Shown in pieces: positions 17,199 through 24,529 of a stretch of DNA of 64,000 nucleotides; position 1 is the stretch's first letter; each line of letters begins with the position of its first letter. The DNA comes from Nocardiopsis alborubida (lineage in GTDB: Bacteria > Actinomycetota > Actinomycetes > Streptosporangiales > Streptosporangiaceae). The position numbers were made by a program, and so were the translations under genes. The stretch is taken from positions 33,668-97,667 of the forward strand of contig NZ_JAAXPG010000028.1 of the NCBI RefSeq assembly GCF_012396365.1, written 5' to 3'. The notes beneath the pieces were generated by a model. That model was given only the letters and a program-made list of their open reading frames with translations. It was not told the origin of the DNA and ran no database searches.

Positions 17199-18020
17199 GT
17201 GCTCCCCGCGCACGCGGGGATGGTCCCGAGTAGCTGGCCGGACGGCCGTCGATGATCCGGTGCTCCCCGCGCACGCGGGGATGGTCCGCAGCGACACATA
17301 CCCGGGATCCAAGCTTGGATGTGCTCCCCGCGCACGCGGGGATGGTCCCGACATCCCGTACGGGAAGTTGGACGCGGTGATGTGCTCCCCGCGCACGCGG
17401 GGATGGTCCCTTCGTCCGAACCCTCTTCCGAAGTTCGGTTGGGTGCTCCCCGCGCACGCGGGGATGGTCCCCGCCGCCGGAGACACCGGTTGCCGGGTCA
17501 TCAGTGCTCCCCGCGCACGCGGGGATGGTCCTTGCGTGCCGAACAGGGCGACGCCGGCCTGCTCGTGCTCCCCGCGCACGCGGGGATGGTCCCCCCATGC
17601 GTCAGCTGGCCCGACAGGTGTCCATGTGCTCCCCGCGCACGCGGGGATGGTCCCGCCCGCTCAGCCCCGCACTCGTGGCAGACCATGTGCTCCCCGCGCA
17701 CGCGGGGATGGTCCCGCCCGCTCAGCCCCGCACTCGTGGCAGACCATGTGCTCCCCGCGCACGCGGGGATGGTCCCGCCCGCTCAGCCCCGCACTCGTGG
17801 CAGACCAGGTGCTCCCCGCGCACGCGGGGATGGTCCCTCCGAGTACACCCCCCAGAACGTCACCACCGAGTGCTCCCCGCGCACGCGGGGATGGTCCCGG
17901 GCGACCCCGCTTGGCCACGGTGCGTGCCACGTGCTCCCCGCGCACGCGGGGATGGTCCCCGGACAAAGGTGCTGCGCTTCTGAATGTGGTGGTGCTCCCC
18001 GCGCACGCGGGGATGGTTCC
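17199..18020 (+). CRISPR. CRISPR array 2 (orphan), type I-E, 14 repeats / 13 spacers
   Basis: The same 29-base repeat as array 1 recurs every 61 bases from 17199 to 17992, with 13 spacers of 32 bases. The last repeat has GGATGGTTCC in place of GGATGGTCCC, the usual decay at the leader-distal end. Spacers 8 (17655-17686) and 9 (17716-17747) are identical, and spacer 10 (17777-17808) differs only in its last base. No cas genes adjoin it; crRNAs would be made by Cas6e of system A. Confidence 0.98.
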
Positions 18021-18049
18021 GGCCTCTAGGTTCGCTTCTAAGCCGTGTT

Positions 18050-18952
18050 TCAGGTAGCGGGTGAGTCCTGGACGGACAGTTCTATGGACAGTTCCATGCA
18101 GCGTTGGCGGGCCGGGGAGAAGTCGTAGGGCATCTTGCTGATGGCTTTGACCATGCTCATGGAGCCTGCCTCCCGCTTGGCGGGGATGAAGTTGCCCTCG
18201 TCATCGGTGGGAGGGGGGTGCAGAATGTCCCAGGCGTCGAAGAGGGCATCGTCGTCCTTATCCAGGCCGGACTCCTCGATGACGGCCTGCAGGGCGCTTT
18301 CGAAGGCGTGCCGCTCGGCGGCCACGTGAGCCACCCGTGGATCATCGACGGCGACACTGTCGTCGAGTGCCTCCTCGGCGTCATCGATGCGGTCGGAGCC
18401 CTCCCGCAGAGTGGGATGCGTGGCCAGGGCGATGAAGCGGGTGGCCTGGACTGCCGCGCCGAGCGGGCCGAAGATCCGCTCAGTGACCAGCAGAGTGTCC
18501 AGGTCCGCCTGCCGCAGGGAGCCCTCGGGCAGGTCCTTGAGACGGTCGGTGACGAAGTCGGAGAGCAGGCCCATCCGGCTGCCTTCGGTGCGCATCCGCT
18601 GCACGGCGGTCCGTTGCCGCCCCAGTTCCGCCTCCTGCTCGGCGAGGGTTTCCTCCAACCGCTCCAGGATGCCCGAGATACCGTCTCCGCTGCCGGCGCC
18701 GGTGGAAGCCGTGCCGGTGGTGAAGGCGTCACGGATGTCGTTCAGGGCGATCCCGGCGTCGGCCATCCTGAGGACCCACAGCAGGCGGATCATGTCCTCG
18801 TACCCGTAGCGGCGGCGGCCGTCACTGCCCCGCTCAGGCTCGGGGAGCAGCCCGATCTCGTGGTAGTGGCGGATCGCCCGTGGCGTGGTGCCGGCGAAGG
18901 CCGCCGCGTCACCGATCTTGACCTGGCGGGGTGGAATGAAGGACGAGTACAC
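18050..18952 (-). CDS. MerR-family transcriptional regulator
   Basis: 300 residues from the GTG at 18952 (GGAAAGG-type ribosome-binding site upstream). The winged helix reads V-K-I-G-D-A-A-A-F-A-G-T-T-P-R-A-I-R-H-Y-H and G-L-L-P-E-P, then R-R-R-Y-G-Y-E-D (residues about 10-55). A coiled-coil (E-R-L-E-E-T-L-A-E-Q-E-A-E-L) follows, then about 170 residues of effector domain without the Cys motifs of metal sensors. The ligand is unknown. The 3' end lies 30 bases from the end of array 2. Confidence 0.85.
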   Translation of the reverse strand: MYSSFIPPRQVKIGDAAAFAGTTPRAIRHYHEIGLLPEPERGSDGRRRYGYEDMIRLLWVLRMADAGIALNDIRDAFTTGTASTGAGSGDGISGILERLEETLAEQEAELGRQRTAVQRMRTEGSRMGLLSDFVTDRLKDLPEGSLRQADLDTLLVTERIFGPLGAAVQATRFIALATHPTLREGSDRIDDAEEALDDSVAVDDPRVAHVAAERHAFESALQAVIEESGLDKDDDALFDAWDILHPPPTDDEGNFIPAKREAGSMSMVKAISKMPYDFSPARQRCMELSIELSVQDSPAT

Positions 18953-19287
18953 GAGCGGGGACCTTTCCTCAAGGGACCGGGACGTGGGTCCACCAGACCA
19001 CATTCCGCTACGGAAGGTGCAACCCCATGCACACCGCCCCGCGCCGATGCCAGGAAACGCGCCCTTCCCCCGTCATGACCGCAGGGCCGTCGTTTCCTGC
19101 GTCCTGGATCCGCTCAAGGGGCTGTGCCATTCCGCTGACCTTCCTGCCGTCGTCGAATCGGTGTGTTCCGGTGAGTGGTCCCCGCGTTCTCGGGTGAGCA
19201 CTCCGCTCTGTGCGACGGCCGTGCCGACCGGGGAGACGAAGCATGTCCAGGCGTTCCCCGCACAGCCGGTCGTGCGCCAGGGGTGGG
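18953..19287. other. Intergenic stretch with no recognisable gene
   Basis: The open frames on both strands here are short and lack ribosome-binding sites or recognisable motifs. It contains the MerR promoter region (about 18953-19010) and the 3' flank of the permease-prefix gene. I see no repeats or hairpins worth reporting. Confidence 0.5.
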
Positions 19288-20319
19288 TCAGCGTGCCCTG
19301 CGATAGCTCGCGATCGCATGGCTGCCCGCTGCGATCCCGGCGAAGAGCACCGCCCCGATGGGCCACACGACCCATGAGTCGTCCCAGGCGTTGCCGATGA
19401 GGCTCCAGGCGAGGTAGATCGCGGCGAGGAGCGGCCAGTAGAACACCGCGATCACGCCGACGACGCTGCGCTCTCCGCCGCTGCCGCGGGTGAGTTGCCC
19501 GGCGACGGCGTGCGCCCAGGTCTGGGGCAGCAGTATCCCGAGTCCGGCCGCGACGATGGCGAGTACGACCACGATGCCGATGACGGTCCAGGCGTCGCCC
19601 TGGGGTGAGCTGTCCGTGAAGAGCGCGACGGCGATGAGTGGCAGGGGGGCCAGGATCCAGAGTGCGATCGCGACCCGCAGGGCGCGGGTGCGCCCGCGGT
19701 TGTTCCGTCCGGCCAGCGCCTCGGCCCAGCGGGTGACTTCGGGGTTGACGGAGAAGTGGTCCTCCGTGATGCGTCTGTGGGGTGCCGTCTCGCGCGAGGC
19801 GGTGACCAGCAGCATCACCCCGACAGCGACCAGTACGAGCAGCGCCAGGATTCCGATGAACATCCCGGTGGCGTTGCCAAGGGCGAGTACGCCGGACTCC
19901 GCGGCGACCGGAAACGCGATCAATGCTGCGGGTGAGAGTACGAAGAGCATGACCGCTGTGCTGGCATGGAAGCGGGTACGGCGCTGTGCGTCGGCGTAGT
20001 CCTGGGCTTCCGAGAGGGTCACGGGCGGGTACCGAGGGGGCGCGGGGGCCGTTCCGGCGTCAGCGGCGGCGGACGCGGAAGCGGCGGCCGGTGCCGGGGC
20101 GATGTCGGAGGTGATACCGAGGACCGGCGCGATCTCTTCGAGGCTGCCGAAGTCGCGGATGACGCGACCGACCGCCTCGTTCTCGGTGTGGCCCTCGGCG
20201 ACGAGGGTCGTGTAGGCGTCTTCCATCATGCCCTGCAGCTCGGCCTTGGCTTCGAGCAGGCGCGGAGTCTGCGGATAGGCGCTGAACATCGTGTCCAGAT
20301 AGGAGGTGACGACGTTCAC
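19288..20319 (-). CDS. Permease-prefix (DUF1700-like) membrane protein
   Basis: 343 residues from the GTG at 20319, which overlaps the PadR stop. The cytoplasmic N-terminal part reads L-E-A-K-A-E-L-Q-G-M-M-E-D and E-N-E-A-V-G-R-V-I-R-D-F-G (about 20-60), the DUF1700/permease-prefix helix bundle. An Ala/Pro linker and roughly six hydrophobic segments follow. Such proteins are co-transcribed with PadR regulators and tune membrane or antibiotic-stress responses in other Gram-positives; the job here is inferred from context. Confidence 0.8.
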   Translation of the reverse strand: MNVVTSYLDTMFSAYPQTPRLLEAKAELQGMMEDAYTTLVAEGHTENEAVGRVIRDFGSLEEIAPVLGITSDIAPAPAAASASAAADAGTAPAPPRYPPVTLSEAQDYADAQRRTRFHASTAVMLFVLSPAALIAFPVAAESGVLALGNATGMFIGILALLVLVAVGVMLLVTASRETAPHRRITEDHFSVNPEVTRWAEALAGRNNRGRTRALRVAIALWILAPLPLIAVALFTDSSPQGDAWTVIGIVVVLAIVAAGLGILLPQTWAHAVAGQLTRGSGGERSVVGVIAVFYWPLLAAIYLAWSLIGNAWDDSWVVWPIGAVLFAGIAAGSHAIASYRRAR

Positions 20320-20678
20320 GGGGCGTCTCCTTCGTTGGCTATGTCGAGGAATCTGTCGACGACGGACTTCGTGCTGTGCCACTCCTCGATCTTGGCGTCG
20401 AGGTGGGCGAGGCCCATATCTGTGATGCGGTAGTAGGTGCGCGCTTTGCCGGAGGGCGCGATGTCGGCGGATGAACTGACGTGGCCGCTGGATTCGAGCC
20501 GCTTCACCGCCGAGTAGAGGGTGGTCTGCTTGATGGCGTAGTCGCCGCCACTGATCGCGGTGATGCGCTGCGCGAGCTTGTAGGCGTAGGACGGGCCGTG
20601 GCGCAGCAGGGAGAGCACCATGAGGTCGACGTAGCCGCGGATGGCGTCGGCGCTGATCATGAGAACGCTCCTGTTCAT
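20316..20678 (-). CDS. PadR-family transcriptional regulator
   Basis: 120 residues. The PadR winged helix is seen as Y-V-D-L-M-V-L-S-L-L-R-H-G-P-S-Y-A-Y (about 15-32), K-Q-T-T-L-Y-S-A-V-K-R-L-E (about 50) and R-T-Y-Y-R-I-T (about 85). It is the first gene of a two-gene operon with the DUF1700-like protein and probably represses it. The upstream region has TAGTGCCTCAAACGTACTA, an imperfect palindrome that could be the operator (20690-20708). Confidence 0.88.
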   Translation of the reverse strand: MNRSVLMISADAIRGYVDLMVLSLLRHGPSYAYKLAQRITAISGGDYAIKQTTLYSAVKRLESSGHVSSSADIAPSGKARTYYRITDMGLAHLDAKIEEWHSTKSVVDRFLDIANEGDAP

Positions 20679-20892
20679 CCTTGGCTCTTTAGTGCCTCAA
20701 ACGTACTATGTCTGCCGTAGTACGGCAAGCCCTCGACCGGGCTGCCGGTGCGTCGGGATCGCCTCCCGCCACCCCCAGGGGTCCGCCGAGCGGTACCCGC
20801 GCTGGCAAGGATCCGGACGCGGTGACGGGGGGCGATTCTGGTGGAGGCCGGTGATCGAGTAGTCGGTATTCGCCTCTGCCCGCCGCATGTAG

Positions 20893-21102
20893 TCACTCTG
20901 CGTGGTCGTCAGGGGCGTAGCGGGACCACGGGCTTCCCGCCTCGGCGGCCAGCGCGGTGGTGTGTTCGGGGTGCTAGCCGAGCATCCGAGCGATGACCGG
21001 TGACGGGGCCTGGAGAACGAGCTGGCGGATGGCGGCGGTGCGGCCGCGGAAGGTCGGGAGCCCGTTCTCGCGCATCCGGCCGGCGAGCGTGCGGGTGTCC
21101 AT
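20893..21102 (-). pseudogene. C-terminal remnant of an integrase-like gene; 20679-21537 otherwise non-coding
   Basis: One frame reads M-D-T-R-T-L-A-G-R-M-R-E-N-G, then Q-L-V-L-Q-A-P-S-P-V-I-A-R-M-L-G, then a TAG stop (20974-20976), then H-P-E-H-T-T-A-L-A-A-E-A-G-S-P-W-S-R-Y-A-P. This resembles the C-terminal end of actinobacterial site-specific integrase-like proteins. The N-terminal part and catalytic domain are absent and the in-frame stop confirms decay. The rest of 20679-21537 has no gene that I can support; an imperfect hairpin (GCCAGTGGCG / CGCCACTGGC) lies at about 21147-21192. Confidence 0.5.
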
Positions 21103-21537
21103 CGGCTGTCCGGCCCGGCGTCGGGGCTTGAGCAGCAACCGAGCGGCCAGTGGCGGTAAGCCGCGCCGTGCCAGCCCGCTAACGCCACTGGCCGTTCTGA
21201 CGGCGCCGACCCATCGGGTTCTCTGTCAGCCCGACGACGAGTGACTACGCGGGCTGACCGTATTCGGCGACGTAGGCCGCGTAGTCCTCCGCGATGACGG
21301 CCCGGCCGGTCTCAGCGGTGAAGTGGTCGACCACGGTGACGGCTGGTACGGGGCCGAGGATCGCTACAGGTTTTGGCGGTAGTCCCTCCTGCCTCTCACC
21401 GGCCGCAACCGATGGCCGTGACCTGTTGCTCCTACCCGCACGCGGGACGGGGGGACGGCTCGTCAGTAGCAGCTGAGAGAATCGCCCGATGATGGACAGG
21501 ACGGAACACACTGACCTGCGGAGGTAGGAGCGATGCG

Positions 21538-22041
21538 ATGCGTGCAACCGACGCCCCCGATGGGTCCGTGACCCTGTGCATGTCGCAGGCCGAGGCGACG
21601 GTTCTACACGAACTGATCGCCTTTGCGGAGTTCGCGTACGACCTGACCTCGATCGAATCGGAGAGACCGGTCGAGCAGAAGGTGCTGTCCGACATACAGC
21701 ACGCGCTCGCGCCGCTCATGCTTCCAGGACTTGACGCTCACGGCTACGACGCCGTAATGAACCGCGCTCGCGCCGCCATCGACCTCAGCTCCTTTCGGGC
21801 CCCCTACCCACCCGGCACAGAGGAAGATGGCGCGATGGACAAGCGCGCGGTCGCCCGTGAACTCGCCGATGTGATCGCGGATGAGATCGAGGCGCAACTC
21901 GGGGTGCGCCGCCCGGTCGGTGAGATGCCTGCGCTGATCGCCGACGCAGTCTTGGACGCCTTCCGTGTCAAGCGCGTTGACCAGGCCGACCGCCTGTCGG
22001 TTGACCCAGGGCTCGTACAAGGTCCGGATGGGACTGGCTGA
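21538..22041 (+). CDS. Hypothetical protein (small, helical)
   Basis: 167 residues, with a GGAGGTAGGAG ribosome-binding site. Predicted mostly helical: E-A-T-V-L-H-E-L-I-A-F-A-E-F-A-Y-D-L near the N-terminus and K-R-A-V-A-R-E-L-A-D-V-I-A-D-E-I-E from about residue 102. The internal methionine at 21835 could start a second short protein, so this may be a fusion of two units. The last 15 residues run toward a CRISPR-repeat relic. I do not recognise a family. Confidence 0.55.
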   Translation: MRATDAPDGSVTLCMSQAEATVLHELIAFAEFAYDLTSIESERPVEQKVLSDIQHALAPLMLPGLDAHGYDAVMNRARAAIDLSSFRAPYPPGTEEDGAMDKRAVARELADVIADEIEAQLGVRRPVGEMPALIADAVLDAFRVKRVDQADRLSVDPGLVQGPDGTG

Positions 22042-22153
22042 CGAAACCCCGGAGCACCAGGACCGGGATGCCCGCCGGGGCCAGCCGGGCGGTGAACACC
22101 TGGCGCAGGAACGTGCCCGCGTCGGGCCAGGAGGCGGGCTTGGCCCCACTCCG

Positions 22154-22241
22154 GTGCTCCCCGCGCGCGGGGATGGTCCCGCCACTGCGCGGAGGCCACA
22201 GCATGATCGACAGGGCTCCCTGCGCACGCGGGGATGGTCCA
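22154..22241 (+). CRISPR. Degenerate two-repeat mini-array (array 1/2 repeat class)
   Basis: The first repeat (22154-22180) has lost two bases in the loop (CCCCGCGCGCGGGG instead of CCCCGCGCACGCGGGG). The second (22213-22241) differs from consensus at three positions, including GGGCTCCCTGCG at the start. The spacer between them (22181-22212) is exactly 32 bases. No leader like those of arrays 1 and 2 precedes it. It ends 23 bases before the start of an antitoxin-like gene. Confidence 0.8.
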
Positions 22242-22264
22242 AGACCAGACGGGGAGAGAACGTC

Positions 22265-22474
22265 ATGAGCGCGATGCCCACGGAATCTGGAAGCGGCCCC
22301 GGAGTCGGTCACGACCTCAGCGGATACGTGCTCGTTCCTGCAAGATGGGTCGAACACTACGAACGACTTCTCGAAGAGCACGAGGACGCCGAAGCCGCCC
22401 AGATCTTGGCAGACGTCAGAGCAGGCCGGGAACAGGTCTTCACTCATGACGAGGTGTGGGGAAACGACGATTGA
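22265..22474 (+). CDS. Antitoxin-like protein (Phd/YefM-like C-terminal pattern)
   Basis: 69 residues from the ATG at 22265 (GGGGAGAG upstream). The second half, Y-V-L-V-P-A-R-W-V-E-H-Y-E-R-L-L-E-E and A-D-V-R-A-G-R-E, resembles antitoxins of type II systems. The stop overlaps a TTG start of a RelE/ParE-like fragment, the usual antitoxin-toxin coupling. The degenerate CRISPR repeat 22213-22241 occupies its promoter region. Family assignment is tentative. Confidence 0.6.
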   Translation: MSAMPTESGSGPGVGHDLSGYVLVPARWVEHYERLLEEHEDAEAAQILADVRAGREQVFTHDEVWGNDD

Positions 22475-22587
22475 GCCGCAGGTACGAGCTTCAGTACACC
22501 CACACGGCACGCAAGGGCATCAAGAATCTCGATGTCGTCCTGGTACTCAAGGTCGCTCCCCGAGGCGGGTTTTACGACGACCTGTAG
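22471..22587 (+). pseudogene. Truncated RelE/ParE-like toxin fragment
   Basis: From the TTG at 22471 the frame reads L-S-R-R-Y-E-L-Q-Y-T-H-T-A-R-K-G-I-K-N-L-D, a RelE/ParE-type N-terminus, then loses similarity and stops after 38 residues; full toxins have about 85-100. Another CRISPR-repeat relic starts 23 bases later. The toxin is broken, so the antitoxin gene may be an orphan. Confidence 0.55.
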
Positions 22588-22609
22588 CTTGCGTTAGCGA
22601 TGTGGAGGG

Positions 22610-22638
22610 GTGCCCCCCGCGCACGCGGGGATGGGCCC
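22610..22638 (+). CRISPR. Solitary relic CRISPR repeat
   Basis: 29 bases matching the array 1/2 repeat with changes at the start (GTGCCCCCCGCG) and end (GGATGGGCCC). The hairpin core is intact. No second repeat lies 61 bases away on either side. With 22154-22241 it suggests a larger array that was broken up here. Confidence 0.75.
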
Positions 22639-22669
22639 TGGGAGCACGGCTGATGCCCTCCCAAGGCCT

Positions 22670-24529
22670 TCAGGGACAGGACTCGTAATCCACGGACGCG
22701 CTTCCGGCTGCGGCGTCGTAGCACTGGCTGACCGGCGGTATCCCGGAGACACCCGGCACGAAGTCGGGGTCTCCGAAGGTGAGCGGGCCCCGTTCGGGAG
22801 CACCCGGGAAGGTGAGGACGAGCCTGTCGCCGACCGAGGCCGGTCCGGGGGCCTCCTCCGGCTCGATCGGGCCCTCAGGAGTGGGAACCGTGAACAGCTC
22901 AGGCACGGAGACGCTGTGGCCCTCGACCAGGTTCCCGACGAGCACGGTGAAGCGCACCCCCTCGGGGACCTCCTCCACGGAGCTCACGGAGAGGTGGAAG
23001 AGCGTCTCGTACGAGTCAGGGGTGGCCTGGAAGGTCGGCATGCCGTTCGGCGAGGTGATCACCTCCGCCAGCCATTCGGCGTTGGTGCCGAAGGGCGTCG
23101 GTTCCGGCATCACCCATTCCGTGTCGGGTCCCTCCGTACCTTCCTCTCCCGAACCCCTTACCTCCTGCGGCCCTCCCGCCCCTGAACCCTCTTCGGTCCC
23201 CTCCGCGGCTGTACCCTCACCGGTTCCCTCGCTCTCACCGCCGTCTGGCGAGAGCACCTGGGCCGCCAGGAACCCACCGCCCACCGTGCCCAGCAGCAGG
23301 ACGGCGGCGCTGGCCACCACCAGGGCCTTGGGCACCCGGCGAGGCGGAGCGGGCGGCCGCACGGCACGCACACCCCGCCACTCCCGGTCCAGGAGGGCCC
23401 CCACCGCGTTCGACAGCCCTGACCCGTCCAGCGGAACGTCCTGCTTCTGCCGCCCCGACCCCTGCCCCTGTTCCCGCCCCTGTCCCTGGCCCAGGGCGAC
23501 CAATGCGCGGGCGGCCTGGGCCGCCGTGGGGCGCTGGCGCGGGTCAGGGTCCAACGAGGCGGTCACCAGCGGCAGCAGTGGTCCGGGCACTCCGGCCAGG
23601 TCCGGCGGCTGGTCGAGCATCTGGGAGGGGAGGGAGTCCGTGGAACCCGAACCGAAGGGCGCGCGGCCGGTGGCGGCGTAGGCCACCAGAGCGCCCCAGG
23701 CGAACAGGTCGGCGGGTGGCGCGGCCGGTGCTCCGCGCAGTACCTCCGGGGCGATCCATCCGGGGGTGCCCACCAGACCGCCGGTGCGGGTCAGCGCGGT
23801 TTCGTCGACGGCGCGGGCGATACCGAAGTCCAGCACCTTGGGGCCCTCGGGGGCGAGCATGACGTTGCCGGGTTTGAGGTCGCGGTGCACGATCCCGGCC
23901 GTGTGCACGGCGTTCAGTGCCTCGGCGACCCCGGCGGCCAGCCCGAGGAGAAGGTTGGGCGGGAGTGGTCCGTGCTCTCTGACGTGCGCGGACAACGACA
24001 ACCCGGGCACGAACTCGGTGACCAGCCACGGCCCGTGCGCGTCCTGGCCGGAGCCCAGGAACTCCGGGACCGACCGGCTGCGGACCCGGCTGAGGAGGCG
24101 GATCTCGCGGGTGAACCGGGCGCGGAAGTCCGGATCCTCGGTGAGTTCCTCCCGGATGACCTTGAGCGCCGCGTAGCCGCTTCGTGCGCGTCCGCCGGGA
24201 CGCAGCCGCAACCCCGCGTACACGGTGCCCATGCCGCCGGTGCCGACCCTGCCGACGATGCGGAACCCGCCCAGGGTCTCGGGATCGTCCGGACGCAGCG
24301 GAGCGAACCCGGGACGCGTTCCCGGCCCCGGCCCGGAGCGGGAGCCCGGTCCCGAACCCGGTGTCGAACCGGGTGCCGTCTCCGGCTCCGTTCCCGGTGC
24401 CCGTCCTGTTTCCGGGCGCGGGCCCGAACCCGGCGCCGGACCCGAGCTGGTGGGTCTCCCGGCGCGTGGGTGCGGTCCGTCGCCGGAACCCGAGCCGGGC
24501 CCCGGTCCGTGGCCGCGGTGCTCACTCAC
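22670..24529 (-). CDS. Membrane Ser/Thr protein kinase (PknB-like), copy 2
   Basis: 619 residues. A low-complexity Gly/Pro/Ser N-terminus (about 85 residues) precedes the Hanks kinase domain: G-T-G-G-M-G-T-V-Y-A-G glycine loop, A-A-L-K-V-I Lys, H-R-D-L-K-P-G-N-V-M catalytic loop, D-F-G-I-A-R, and T-G-G-L-V-G-T-P-G-W-I-A-P-E. One transmembrane segment at about 405-425 precedes an extracellular domain of about 190 residues with a Cys pair near the end. No PASTA repeats. Its GTG overlaps the end of the paralogous kinase gene, so they form an operon. Ligand unknown. Confidence 0.92.
   Translation of the reverse strand: MSEHRGHGPGPGSGSGDGPHPRAGRPTSSGPAPGSGPRPETGRAPGTEPETAPGSTPGSGPGSRSGPGPGTRPGFAPLRPDDPETLGGFRIVGRVGTGGMGTVYAGLRLRPGGRARSGYAALKVIREELTEDPDFRARFTREIRLLSRVRSRSVPEFLGSGQDAHGPWLVTEFVPGLSLSAHVREHGPLPPNLLLGLAAGVAEALNAVHTAGIVHRDLKPGNVMLAPEGPKVLDFGIARAVDETALTRTGGLVGTPGWIAPEVLRGAPAAPPADLFAWGALVAYAATGRAPFGSGSTDSLPSQMLDQPPDLAGVPGPLLPLVTASLDPDPRQRPTAAQAARALVALGQGQGREQGQGSGRQKQDVPLDGSGLSNAVGALLDREWRGVRAVRPPAPPRRVPKALVVASAAVLLLGTVGGGFLAAQVLSPDGGESEGTGEGTAAEGTEEGSGAGGPQEVRGSGEEGTEGPDTEWVMPEPTPFGTNAEWLAEVITSPNGMPTFQATPDSYETLFHLSVSSVEEVPEGVRFTVLVGNLVEGHSVSVPELFTVPTPEGPIEPEEAPGPASVGDRLVLTFPGAPERGPLTFGDPDFVPGVSGIPPVSQCYDAAAGSASVDYESCP

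Noticed and set aside
21245..21547. Minus-strand 100-codon frame ending V-V-D-H-F-T-A-E-T-G-R
   Set aside because: Only the last 30 residues look protein-like; no start signal or neighbours support it. Perhaps a remnant.
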